Shown piece by piece: positions 8,768-18,835 of a stretch of 64,000 nucleotides of DNA (positions within the stretch are counted from its first letter, which is position 1; each line of letters starts with the position of its first letter). Where the stretch lies: assembly GCA_018269005.1 (NCBI GenBank), contig JAFDVK010000012.1, positions 62,001 to 126,000 of the forward strand, given 5' to 3'. The notes beneath the pieces are model-generated. The model ran no database searches, was not told the origin of the DNA, and saw only the letters and a program-made list of their open reading frames with translations. Source of the stretch: Acidobacteriota bacterium. Its GTDB lineage: Bacteria; Acidobacteriota; Blastocatellia; Pyrinomonadales; Pyrinomonadaceae. Made by a program: the position numbers and the translations under genes.

Positions 8768-9721
8768 ATGGCGAAGAAAACGACCTTTCAAGTTTGGGCC
8801 GAATATTTACCCGTGCGGGCGATCTTGGGAATTCTCTCGATCCTGCCGCGAAAGCTCGCTGTCGGCACGGGCGTCGCACTCGCCAAGACGTTTTATTTCC
8901 TGACAGGCGGCCGGAAAGACATTGCATTGAAAAACCTAGCGATCGCCTTTCCGGAGAAAGACGAAGGTCAACGCCTCGCTCTGCTAAAAGCATCATTTGC
9001 AAACCTCGGCCGGGTTCTCGGCGACTTCAGCCAGTTCGATAAAATGACACGCTTGCAGCTCGATGAACTCGTTGAGTTCGAGTTCGAAAGTCCGGAATTC
9101 GTCAATTCGCCCGAGCGAAAACACATTGACGCGGAACGCGAAAAGGGACGCGGAATGATCCTCGTTGGGCCGCATTTAGGCAATTGGGAGATCGGCGTCT
9201 TTGCTTACTCAGCCGCGCGCGAACCGCTCACTTATCTAGCGCGTCCGCTCGATAATCCAAAGATAGAGGAGTTTGTCGCCCGTCTGCGATCGCGTTTTGG
9301 AAATCGGTCCATAAACAAAACGAATTCGGTCTCCGCTGCCTTCGAGATACTTCGCTCCGGCGGGATCCTCGGTGCATTGCCCGACGTAAATATGCATCCG
9401 AAGGACGGCATTTTTGTGCCGTTCTTCGGCGTAGAAGCGTGTACGACGCGGGGCCTTGCGATGCTCGCGATACGGACAAATGCGCTGATAATGCCGATGT
9501 GCTGCGTCTGGAATGATGAGAAAAGTAAATATGTTGTCCGTTACGGTTCGGTGATCGAACCCGCGGCGACGGGGATCACGGACCGAAACGCCGAAATTTA
9601 CCGTCTTACCGCCGAAATGACCGCCGAAATGGAAGCGTTTATTCGATTCGCTCCCGACCAATGGATCTGGACGCACAAACGTTGGAAAACGCGGCCGCCC
9701 GGAGAATCGCCGATCTATTGA
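8768..9721 (+). CDS. LpxL/HtrB-family lysophospholipid (lipid A-type) acyltransferase
   Basis: 317 residues; inner-membrane acyltransferase family that transfers acyl chains from ACP to lipid A or related acceptors. The HX4(D/E) catalytic motif is GPHLGNWEIG (His near 136), and the family C-terminal signature PDQWIWTHKRWKTRP is intact. An N-terminal hydrophobic helix (about 15-38) is likely the membrane anchor. Starts 21 bases after the condensing enzyme and ends the operon. The association with a private ACP and KAS recalls rhizobial acpXL-lpxXL clusters; acceptor identity is unknown. Confidence 0.9.
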   Translation: MAKKTTFQVWAEYLPVRAILGILSILPRKLAVGTGVALAKTFYFLTGGRKDIALKNLAIAFPEKDEGQRLALLKASFANLGRVLGDFSQFDKMTRLQLDELVEFEFESPEFVNSPERKHIDAEREKGRGMILVGPHLGNWEIGVFAYSAAREPLTYLARPLDNPKIEEFVARLRSRFGNRSINKTNSVSAAFEILRSGGILGALPDVNMHPKDGIFVPFFGVEACTTRGLAMLAIRTNALIMPMCCVWNDEKSKYVVRYGSVIEPAATGITDRNAEIYRLTAEMTAEMEAFIRFAPDQWIWTHKRWKTRPPGESPIY

Positions 9722-9820
9722 CGCTTGACCGCCTCAGCTCGCTTTGATGCCCCGCGAAGCCGAGTGTTAGACTATTAGGTTTCATAGAGGCAACGGAAAT
9801 AAACCGTTGTGTTTGCTAAT

Positions 9821-12800
9821 ATGTCTGACGCTTTTGTAACTGAAAACGATCTTGAGCTTGGTATTGCCGGGTTCACTTTCGCCGACCTTTTTAACGCCTA
9901 TAAGCTCAAGGAACTTGCCGACCTTTTCTACGCTGACGTGGTCGAAAAGGAACCTGTGATCGGCGAAGCCCTGCAGAAATACATCGCAGCACGCGGGCAA
10001 GGGTTCGAACGAAAGGTCGAGTCAAAGATCCTCACCGATGCGGCTCCGTTCCTCTCAGAATTCATAGCGCGCCTATTCAAGATCGGGCCTGACCGCGAAG
10101 ACCTTTCGCACGATATCACGGTTCAAAATCCGGTTTGGCGATACAAGTTCTTTGTCCAGCGTCGCGCTGTAAAGAAATTCAAACCGGAGCAAGTTGCCGA
10201 ACTCAACGAGGCCGAATTGTGGCGTGCGGTTACAGAATTGCGAAACACGGCGTTCGACGAAACGCTCGTCCATGACGAAGAGCTTTCAATTTCTGAGATA
10301 ACGTGCCGTCTGCTTGACGCAGAAGAGTTTTTGAAAAAGGAGCACGAGGAGACGTCTTCGTCGGTCAGCGACACGATCGCACGCGTAAGCAAGGCATACG
10401 AGGCACACAAGGATTCGGCTTTCGGCAAGGCGTATGCAAGCTTCGTTATCGGAGAAGATGCGACCGGCGACCTGCTTGCCGTCAAAGCCGCTCTTTCCGT
10501 AATTGAAGCGTGGACGGCAGCTGCATTCGCCGCAAAAAGTCGGAAATGGTACAGCTTCAAGGTCCCGCACGCCCTCAATTATCAGAACCTTGTGCATCTG
10601 ATCCATCCGATGCCGGACTTCCAGAACGTGATCCAAGGCTCGGAAGACGAACTACGTCGTCGCGACGGATTTAAGCTGACCGACGATCGCGGCACGATGC
10701 GCGATGCATTGTTCGAGATCGATTATTGCCTTATCTGCCACGAACGCGGCAAAGACAGCTGCTCGACCGGGCTTCACGAAGCGGATGGGACGCTCAAACG
10801 CAATCCTCTCGGCATCTCGACCGAAGGCTGTCCGCTCGATGAACGCATCTCCGAGATGCACCTTGTCAAGAAGCAGGGCGATTCGATCGGTGCACTTGCA
10901 CTTGTCGCGATCGACAACCCGATGTGTGCGGGCACGGGCCACCGTATCTGCAATGATTGTATGAAGGGCTGCATCTTCCAGAAGCAGGATCCGGTGAACA
11001 TTCCGCTTGCGGAGACATCTGTTCTGACGGACGTACTAAAACTTCCCTACGGGTTCGAGATCTACAACCTTCTCACCCGTTGGAATCCGCTCAACGCACG
11101 CAGGCCGTATCAGCTTCCATACTCGGGCAAGAATGTGCTCGTCGTCGGCCTTGGGCCCGCGGGCTACACACTTGCGCATTACCTCTTGAACGAAGGTTTC
11201 GGCGTCGTCGGCATCGATGGACTGAAGATCGAGCCGCTTCCCGATGTTTGGACCGGCAAGCTTGGCCGCGAATGTCCAAAGCCGATCCAGGACATCGAAG
11301 AGATAACGCAGCCGCTCGACGAGCGGATCCTGTCGGGCTTCGGCGGAGTATCGGAATACGGCATCACCGTCCGCTGGGACAAGAACTTCCTGACGATAGT
11401 CCAGCTTATGCTTTCGCGCCGGAAGCGCTTTCGTGCCTACGGCGGCATTCGGTTTGGCGGAACCGTAACCATTGAAGACGCTTGGAATTACGGCTTCGAC
11501 CACATCGCGATCGCGACCGGTGCGGGCCGCCCGACGATCGTCCCGATGAAGAACAATCTCATTCGCGGCATTCGCCAGGCCTCGGACTTCTTGATGGCAT
11601 TGCAGCTTACCGGTGCGTTCAAGAAAGATACGCTCTCGAATCTGCAGGTAAGGATGCCTGCGGTCGTCATCGGCGGCGGTTTGACCGGGATCGATACCGC
11701 GACCGAGCTCTTCGCATACTATCCGATCCAGTGCGAGAAGATGCTCGACCGCTATGAAGAGGTCGCAGCGGAGTTCGGCGAAGAGGCAGCTATCGCGATC
11801 TTCGACGACGAGGAACGCGGCACACTTCAGGAATTTCTAGATCACGGGCGTGAGATTCGCGCAGAGCGTAAGCGTGCAAAAGAGGCCGGTGAGGAGCCGA
11901 ATTTTGTACCGCTAGTCAGATCTTGGGGCGGCGTCTCGCTTGTTTATCGCAAACGCCTTCAGGATTCGCCCGCTTATCGGCTCAATCATGAAGAGGTTCA
12001 AAAGGCGCTCGAAGAAGGCATCGAGTTCGTCGAATGCATGAATCCGACCGAGGCCGTTCCCGATGAATTCAATGCCGTGAAAGCGATCAAGTTCGAGCGG
12101 CTCGAACACGACGAAGAGACCGGGAAGTTCAAACCGACCGGCGACATTCGTGAATTCCCGGCACGCACTGTCTGTGTCGCCGCCGGCACCTCGCCGAATG
12201 TGATCTACGAAAAGGAGAAGCCGGGAACTTTCCAGATGGACGAGTGGCGGCAGTTCTTTAAGCCGTTCAACGCGATCGAGAACGACAAAGGCAAGTTCGA
12301 ACTTGTTGAGGCCCCGAAAGGCGAGACGGGTTTTTTCACTTCCTACCATCACGACGGCAAGTTCATCAGCTACTACGGTGATAACCACCCGAAATATGCC
12401 GGGAACGTCGTCCGCGCAATGGCATCCGCAAAGCACGGGTACGAACACGTTGCGCGTCTTTTCCAAACCGAATTGCAGCAACGCGGTGAACTGCCGCAGG
12501 TCGAACGCGATTCCGTTTTTGACCGCCTGGAAGCGACGCTCGACGAGCAGCTTCGAGCCTTCGTCGTAAAGGTCGAACGCCTTACGCCGACGATCGTCGA
12601 GATCATAGTCAAAGCACCCGTGCAGGCACGCAAATTCGAGCCGGGCCAGTTCTACCGTCTGCAGAATTTCGAGACGACAGCACCCGTTGTCGATGGTTCA
12701 AAATTCCTGATGGAAGGCCTTGCGTTGACCGGTGCGTGGGTCGATGTCGGCAAAGGGCTGCTCTCGATGATCGTGCTCGAAATGGGCACGTCATCGCGCC

Positions 12801-13540
12801 TCTGTTCACTTCTTAAAGAAGGCGAAGAGGTCCTCGTTATGGGACCGACCGGAACGCCGACCGAGATCCCGACCGGCGAGAACGTGCTTCTTGCGGGCGG
12901 CGGGCTCGGCAATGCCGTGCTGTTCTCGATCGCAAAGGCGATACGCGACAACGGCAACAAGGTCATCTACTTTGCCGGCTACAAGAACGGCAGCGATCTA
13001 TTCAAACGCGAAGAGATCGAGGCATCGACCGACCAGATCATCTGGGCGACGGATTTTGGCGATGCGATAGTGCCGACTCGTCCGCAAGACGCTCATTTCC
13101 GCGGAAATATCGTGCAGGCAATGATCGCCTACGGCGAAGGAAAGCTCGGCGAACGGTCGGTGGAGTTGAGCGAAGTTGACCGCATCATCGCGATCGGTTC
13201 AGACCGAATGATGAACGGCGTACGCGAAGCTCGCCATACAACGCTCAAGCCTTATCTCAAGCCCGACCACGTTGCGATCGGATCGATCAACTCGCCGATG
13301 CAGTGCATGATGAAAGAGGTCTGCGCTCAATGCCTGCAGCGGCACGTTAACCCGCACACGGGCGAGGAATTCTTCGTATTCTCTTGCTTCAATCAGGATC
13401 AGGCCCTAGATTTTGTTGATTTCAAGAACTTGAATGAACGTCTAAAGGCCAACAGCATTCAGGAGAAGCTGACAAACCTCTGGCTCGACAAAGCGTTCGG
13501 ACGAGAAGAGTTTAAGGCTCTCTCACAACAGATCCGGTAA
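9821..13540 (+). CDS. Giant iron-sulfur flavoprotein: GltD-like oxidoreductase fused to PyrK/ferredoxin-reductase-like module
   Basis: 1239 residues. Order: about 300 unrecognised, mostly helical residues; a cysteine-rich 4Fe-4S region (CLIC near 303-306, further Cys near 314 and 337, then CAGTGHRICNDCMKGC near 369-384); a GltD-like pyridine-nucleotide oxidoreductase with FAD motif VVGLGPAGY near 441 and a second dinucleotide motif VVIGGGLTGID near 618; and a C-terminal FAD/NAD(P) reductase module (PGQFYRL near 945, LLAGGGLGNA near 1026) ending in a PyrK-like 2Fe-2S cysteine cluster (about 1160-1190). NfnAB and NuoF-like enzymes combine GltD- and PyrK-type subunits separately. Function inferred: NAD(P)H/ferredoxin electron transfer, possibly bifurcating. 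Confidence 0.85.
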   Translation: MSDAFVTENDLELGIAGFTFADLFNAYKLKELADLFYADVVEKEPVIGEALQKYIAARGQGFERKVESKILTDAAPFLSEFIARLFKIGPDREDLSHDITVQNPVWRYKFFVQRRAVKKFKPEQVAELNEAELWRAVTELRNTAFDETLVHDEELSISEITCRLLDAEEFLKKEHEETSSSVSDTIARVSKAYEAHKDSAFGKAYASFVIGEDATGDLLAVKAALSVIEAWTAAAFAAKSRKWYSFKVPHALNYQNLVHLIHPMPDFQNVIQGSEDELRRRDGFKLTDDRGTMRDALFEIDYCLICHERGKDSCSTGLHEADGTLKRNPLGISTEGCPLDERISEMHLVKKQGDSIGALALVAIDNPMCAGTGHRICNDCMKGCIFQKQDPVNIPLAETSVLTDVLKLPYGFEIYNLLTRWNPLNARRPYQLPYSGKNVLVVGLGPAGYTLAHYLLNEGFGVVGIDGLKIEPLPDVWTGKLGRECPKPIQDIEEITQPLDERILSGFGGVSEYGITVRWDKNFLTIVQLMLSRRKRFRAYGGIRFGGTVTIEDAWNYGFDHIAIATGAGRPTIVPMKNNLIRGIRQASDFLMALQLTGAFKKDTLSNLQVRMPAVVIGGGLTGIDTATELFAYYPIQCEKMLDRYEEVAAEFGEEAAIAIFDDEERGTLQEFLDHGREIRAERKRAKEAGEEPNFVPLVRSWGGVSLVYRKRLQDSPAYRLNHEEVQKALEEGIEFVECMNPTEAVPDEFNAVKAIKFERLEHDEETGKFKPTGDIREFPARTVCVAAGTSPNVIYEKEKPGTFQMDEWRQFFKPFNAIENDKGKFELVEAPKGETGFFTSYHHDGKFISYYGDNHPKYAGNVVRAMASAKHGYEHVARLFQTELQQRGELPQVERDSVFDRLEATLDEQLRAFVVKVERLTPTIVEIIVKAPVQARKFEPGQFYRLQNFETTAPVVDGSKFLMEGLALTGAWVDVGKGLLSMIVLEMGTSSRLCSLLKEGEEVLVMGPTGTPTEIPTGENVLLAGGGLGNAVLFSIAKAIRDNGNKVIYFAGYKNGSDLFKREEIEASTDQIIWATDFGDAIVPTRPQDAHFRGNIVQAMIAYGEGKLGERSVELSEVDRIIAIGSDRMMNGVREARHTTLKPYLKPDHVAIGSINSPMQCMMKEVCAQCLQRHVNPHTGEEFFVFSCFNQDQALDFVDFKNLNERLKANSIQEKLTNLWLDKAFGREEFKALSQQIR

Positions 13541-13549
13541 AGCCAGCAT

Positions 13550-13750
13550 ATGCGAATCAGACAAACCCAAGATGACGATGCATCGGCCGACAATGAGAGC
13601 CGCACGAAAGTCGTTGAAGAGAAGCAGCCGCGGGATGGGCGGTTTGTGGTTGAGCCGTTCGATCTGAAACTAAAGGACGGCATCAGCTACGACAATATCA
13701 AAGACTTGCTTTACCCGTCCGACTTGGACACCCTCAAGTATAGAGGTTAG
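13550..13750 (+). CDS. Small hypothetical protein (66 aa)
   Basis: Short, charged ORF starting 9 bases after the flavoprotein stop and ending inside the convergent GNAT gene. No signal peptide, membrane segment or known motif; the C-terminal half (GRFVVEPFDLKLKDGISYDN) reads as an ordered beta-rich stretch. Codon usage looks like its neighbours and the tight spacing suggests cotranscription, but no clear ribosome binding site precedes it. It may be an accessory of the flavoprotein or not expressed. Confidence 0.5.
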   Translation: MRIRQTQDDDASADNESRTKVVEEKQPRDGRFVVEPFDLKLKDGISYDNIKDLLYPSDLDTLKYRG

Positions 13751-14813
13751 GCGTCTCAAAGATCGTCGTGTCGGAATCACCTCGAGTGACGAACCATTCG
13801 TTAGGATCAAGGACGATGTTCTCCGCGACACCGGATTTCACCATCAAGAGCAGCGGGCTCTTTGTCTTGAAAAATCCGTTAGGCAGCAAGACATCTTCTG
13901 CGGACTTGTTTAGAAGATCAGTGACGATGCGTCCGGCGCGTTTTTCGATCGCGAGTTCCACGGCCGCCTTGATAAGGGCGTCAGCTGCCGTTTCATCGGT
14001 AAAGAGAATGTCGCTGATCGCCGCTTTCTCGATCACACCTTGCTCGTCGGCGGCACGAAAATAGAGAACGACGTAGCCGCGAAACTGACCGTCCGAGAAG
14101 AGGCCGAGCACCTCGAATTTCTTATTCGGCTGTTCAAAATACTGCCAATTCAAGAACTCTGAACGGCGAACAGCGATACACCTTCGTGTGGCGGACGCAT
14201 TCTCCCAAAGTCGATCGGCCGTATCATCGAAACGCTCAATTCGTCGTATCTCACCTGCCGAAGGCCAGAGGTTCGCGGCACCCTGTCGCCGAAATGAATA
14301 CAGCGCGTTCGCGGCCTTCCTAACCAACGTCTTCAGCCCGGAGCCCGAAAGGAATGCATTGCCGGGGAAAAGAACGCGTGTATATCTTGGAATCGACGCG
14401 ACGATCTTCCAGCCGCGAGCCTCGAGCAACTCCGGTGATTTCTGTTCGTGCGTATTTATGCCGAGCCGTATCGGGCGAAATTCTTCGGCGAGGCCGACAA
14501 GCTGTTTCGCGATGCCGCGACGGCGGTAGTTCTCGTCAATGATCAGATCGAGTATCCAGATCGTCTTATGCGTCTCATCGCCGACTTTGATCTCGGTCTC
14601 GATCGCAGCCAAATGGCCAACGATCTTTTCACCGTCCAGGGCGATCCAGATCGGAAGGTTGTTCGTATCAGTGTAAGGATTTTTTAGGTAATGCCATTCC
14701 CAAAATTCGCGATCGCTTCGACGCAGATCGTTGGCATACACTCGACTCAGGAAGGCAAGCAATGCGTCCAGTTCATCGAGCCGGAATTGTCGTGCCTGTA
14801 AGCCCTCGTCCAT
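13734..14813 (-). CDS. GNAT-family N-acetyltransferase
   Basis: 359 residues. An N-terminal GNAT domain shows the acetyl-CoA loop in IDENYRRRGIAKQLVGLA (residues about 95-112) after strands IWIALDGEKIVGHLAA. The C-terminal half, of similar size, probably contains a second degenerate GNAT-like fold. ATG 14813 overlaps the asparaginase stop as TAATG, indicating coupled translation; the longer frame to 15035 is an antisense artefact of the asparaginase gene. The acceptor substrate is unknown. Last gene of the M14-RecN-asparaginase-GNAT run; overlaps the convergent small ORF by 17 bases. Confidence 0.85.
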   Translation of the reverse strand: MDEGLQARQFRLDELDALLAFLSRVYANDLRRSDREFWEWHYLKNPYTDTNNLPIWIALDGEKIVGHLAAIETEIKVGDETHKTIWILDLIIDENYRRRGIAKQLVGLAEEFRPIRLGINTHEQKSPELLEARGWKIVASIPRYTRVLFPGNAFLSGSGLKTLVRKAANALYSFRRQGAANLWPSAGEIRRIERFDDTADRLWENASATRRCIAVRRSEFLNWQYFEQPNKKFEVLGLFSDGQFRGYVVLYFRAADEQGVIEKAAISDILFTDETAADALIKAAVELAIEKRAGRIVTDLLNKSAEDVLLPNGFFKTKSPLLLMVKSGVAENIVLDPNEWFVTRGDSDTTIFETPNLYT

Positions 14814-15814
14814 TAAAGCTCGACCGCTTCGACCCGCCCGACAACGTCGCCGCGTCGATTCTTGATCGGCATCGGCGAAAGGTCCGGCATTGCGTCGCCT
14901 TCGAGGATGCCAAGTTTCTTGAGGATCGCGACCGCCACGACCGGCCGCGCACGCAGATCGTCTCCGTCCGCGATCTTGAGAGCGATGCCGAGCCCGCTCG
15001 AATATTTCTCCGAAGGCAGGATGCCGCAAGACCAAACACCGTCGGCACCGATCTTTGATACAAGGGAACCGTTTCCCGCACGCATCAACGTAGTATCAAG
15101 CCTCGTCGAACCGCCGACGAGCTCCGGGTACTCGGTCATTGCGGCAACGATGCGTCGGCAGGCGGCTTGTGTGATCTCCGGAAAGCGTGTCGGGTTAACG
15201 AGATTTGCATAGCACTTTGCCATGGCCGCGATGGGAAGGCAGAAGTTCGGAGCGGCGCATCCGTCCGTCCCGAGCGAGATCTCCTCAGTTTCGCCGAAAT
15301 CTTTCACGCACCGAATGATGCGCCCTTGAATGCGGTTGTCAGGCGATTCGTAGTCCTCGGTCCCCGAACCGATATGCTTTGCGAAAGCAAGCATTGCGGA
15401 ATGCTTCCCCGAGCAATTGTTGTGAAGCTGCGTCGGCTCCTCGCCCGCCCTTTTCATACGCGAAGTAGTTGCAGAATCGAACGGGAAATGTGTGCCGCAG
15501 CGAAGATCGCTTTCCACGAATCCTGCTTTCGTGAGCATCGATGCAGCGATCTCAACATGTCTGTCTTCGCCAGAATGCGAAGCAACCGCGAGGGCGATCT
15601 CCTGCTCGTCATAACCGAATGCGTCTGCCGCACCGCTCGTCAGATTCGGTATGAATTGGAAAGGCTTTGCTGCGGAACGAAAATATGTCGAAATCGAAGG
15701 ATCGCCGATCGAGAGCACAACCTCGCCCGTTCCATCGATCACCGCCACGTGGCCGGTATGCACGGATTCAACATTTTCGCCGCGGTAAACATTTGCGAGA
15801 ATTTTAGAGTTCAT
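14813..15814 (-). CDS. L-asparaginase II family (Rhizobium etli thermolabile type)
   Basis: 333 residues, cytoplasmic. Belongs to the asparaginase family typified by the R. etli inducible enzyme, unrelated to the E. coli type I/II fold. Visible family residues: Ser and Lys of FRSAAKPFQ, Ser of SHSGE, Cys and Lys of NNCSGKHSAM and Cys of GTDGCAAPNF, matching the Ser/Lys/Cys-based active site described for that family. ATG 15814 chosen (MNSKILANVYRG); it follows the RecN stop by 7 bases. Hydrolyses asparagine to aspartate and ammonia. Confidence 0.9.
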   Translation of the reverse strand: MNSKILANVYRGENVESVHTGHVAVIDGTGEVVLSIGDPSISTYFRSAAKPFQFIPNLTSGAADAFGYDEQEIALAVASHSGEDRHVEIAASMLTKAGFVESDLRCGTHFPFDSATTSRMKRAGEEPTQLHNNCSGKHSAMLAFAKHIGSGTEDYESPDNRIQGRIIRCVKDFGETEEISLGTDGCAAPNFCLPIAAMAKCYANLVNPTRFPEITQAACRRIVAAMTEYPELVGGSTRLDTTLMRAGNGSLVSKIGADGVWSCGILPSEKYSSGLGIALKIADGDDLRARPVVAVAILKKLGILEGDAMPDLSPMPIKNRRGDVVGRVEAVEL

Positions 15815-15821
15815 CTTTCGT

Positions 15822-17486
15822 CTATTTTGCGGCGGCGAGCATTGCCTTCGCATTCTCGCGAGCAGCGTCTGTGATATCTCGTCCGGCGAGCATCCTGGCG
15901 ACCTCGTCTATTCGCTCGGCATTGCCTAGTTCGCGGACAGCGAGCCTTGTTCTGTCGGACGTTGTCGTTTTCTCGACAACAAAATGATGGTCAGCAAGCG
16001 ATGCGATCTGAGGTTGGTGAGTTACGCACAACACCTGTTGCCGGGCGGCAAGCTTCTGCAGACGCCGTCCAACAGCCTCGGCCACACGGCCGCCGATCCC
16101 TATATCGATCTCGTCAAAAACTGCCGTTCGCTGAGTTTCTTTCCCGCCGCTAAGCGTTCTTAGCACGAGCATCAAACGTGAAACCTCGCCGCCCGATGCA
16201 ACTTTTGCGAGCGGCCGCACGGCTTCGCCCGGATTTGCAGAAAAATAGAACTCAGCATACTCATTTCCATCTGCCGAAAATCCGTCTCGGTCAATAAAGC
16301 GAACTTCAAATGCAGCTTTTTCAAGTGCAACAAAGGCAAGTTCCTGCACCACCGCCGACGTAAATCTTACGGCCCCGGCGGCGCGTTTCTTTGAAAGTTT
16401 CTCCGCGTGCTTTTGATATTCGATCTCGGCAGCGGCCAACCTCTCGACCAACTCTTTTTCTCGTTGACCGACCATCTCGATCGAATCCAGCTTTGCGCGC
16501 GAGGCATTTAGATGTTCGAGAACCAGCTCGATGCTGTTGCCGTATTTTCGTTTTAACCTTGAAAGTTCGGCAAGTCGCGTTTCGATCTCATCAAGGCGCC
16601 CGGGAGCGACCTCAAGGGTCGAACGAAAGTGTCTTGCCGTTGCCGCAAGCTCTTCGATAACAGCTCTTGCCGTCGCCACGCCTTCTTCGAAGTCCTTGAA
16701 CTCACCATCAAACTCGGCAAGCTCATGCAGGCGACGAGCTGCTCGATCCAGCGTCGTGACCGTAGATAGATCCGAGTCGTATAGAACATTAGCAAGCTCA
16801 TCGCTCGCTATGGCGAGCTTTTCCGAATTTACAGCGCGAAGCTTCTCTCCTTCGAGTTCTTCTTCCTCGCCGGCCTGAAGGCCGGCTCGTTCGATCTCAT
16901 CGATCTCAAAACGCAAGATATCGAGCGAACGAAGCTTTGCAGATTCATCCTCGTTCAGCTCATCCAATTCACGACGAATGGCCGCCCACTTATGAAAGGC
17001 TTCCGCAGTCGCGGCCAATTCATTTTCAACACCCGCCGCGGCATCAAGCATGCCAAGATGGTTGCGAGCGTCGTAGAGCATCGCTTGTTCGCCTTGGCCG
17101 CTTATGTCCGCAAAAAGATGTCCGATGCGCTTTAAAAAACTTTGCGTAACAAGCCGATCGTTGATAAAGACGCGGTTCTTGCCCGATGCCGACAGCTCTC
17201 GCCGCACGATGATCTCTTCATCTTCGATATCGACTCCGGCCTCGTCGAAGATCCCGGCCGAATCCGGTGTGAGCGCCATTGAGAAGACGCCTTCGATGCG
17301 GGCGGTGGTTTCCCCTTGCTTTATGAGATCTGCAGAGATGCGTTCGCCCGAAAGGGCTCCAAGGCCGTCTATAATTATCGATTTTCCCGAGCCGGTCTCG
17401 CCTGTCAGTAGATTCAGCCCGTCGCCGAACTCGATCTCGAGGTCGTCGATCAAAGCGATATTATTGATCTTGAGCAAACGCAGCAC
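15822..17486 (-). CDS. recN: DNA repair protein RecN
   Basis: 554-residue SMC-like ATPase acting in double-strand break repair. Walker A LTGETGSGKSII near residue 30, long coiled coil arms (about 150-370), then the signature ASGGEVSRLMLVLRTL and Walker B TAVFDEIDIGIGG near 460-470, with the D-loop and CVTHQPQIAS after it. Start GTG at 17486, only 2 bases after the M14 peptidase stop. Length is normal for RecN. No LexA-like operator is seen immediately upstream, since the gene is inside an operon. Confidence 0.96.
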   Translation of the reverse strand: MLRLLKINNIALIDDLEIEFGDGLNLLTGETGSGKSIIIDGLGALSGERISADLIKQGETTARIEGVFSMALTPDSAGIFDEAGVDIEDEEIIVRRELSASGKNRVFINDRLVTQSFLKRIGHLFADISGQGEQAMLYDARNHLGMLDAAAGVENELAATAEAFHKWAAIRRELDELNEDESAKLRSLDILRFEIDEIERAGLQAGEEEELEGEKLRAVNSEKLAIASDELANVLYDSDLSTVTTLDRAARRLHELAEFDGEFKDFEEGVATARAVIEELAATARHFRSTLEVAPGRLDEIETRLAELSRLKRKYGNSIELVLEHLNASRAKLDSIEMVGQREKELVERLAAAEIEYQKHAEKLSKKRAAGAVRFTSAVVQELAFVALEKAAFEVRFIDRDGFSADGNEYAEFYFSANPGEAVRPLAKVASGGEVSRLMLVLRTLSGGKETQRTAVFDEIDIGIGGRVAEAVGRRLQKLAARQQVLCVTHQPQIASLADHHFVVEKTTTSDRTRLAVRELGNAERIDEVARMLAGRDITDAARENAKAMLAAAK

Positions 17487-17488
17487 AG

Positions 17489-18802
<1,314 letters not shown>

Positions 18803-18835
18803 AGGGTTTTCAAGGTATGACCGAAAGGTCCAGTT

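Noticed and set aside
14814..15035. N-terminal extension of the GNAT protein
   Set aside because: Runs antisense-frame through the asparaginase gene and is Arg-rich; TAATG coupling at 14813 marks the true start.
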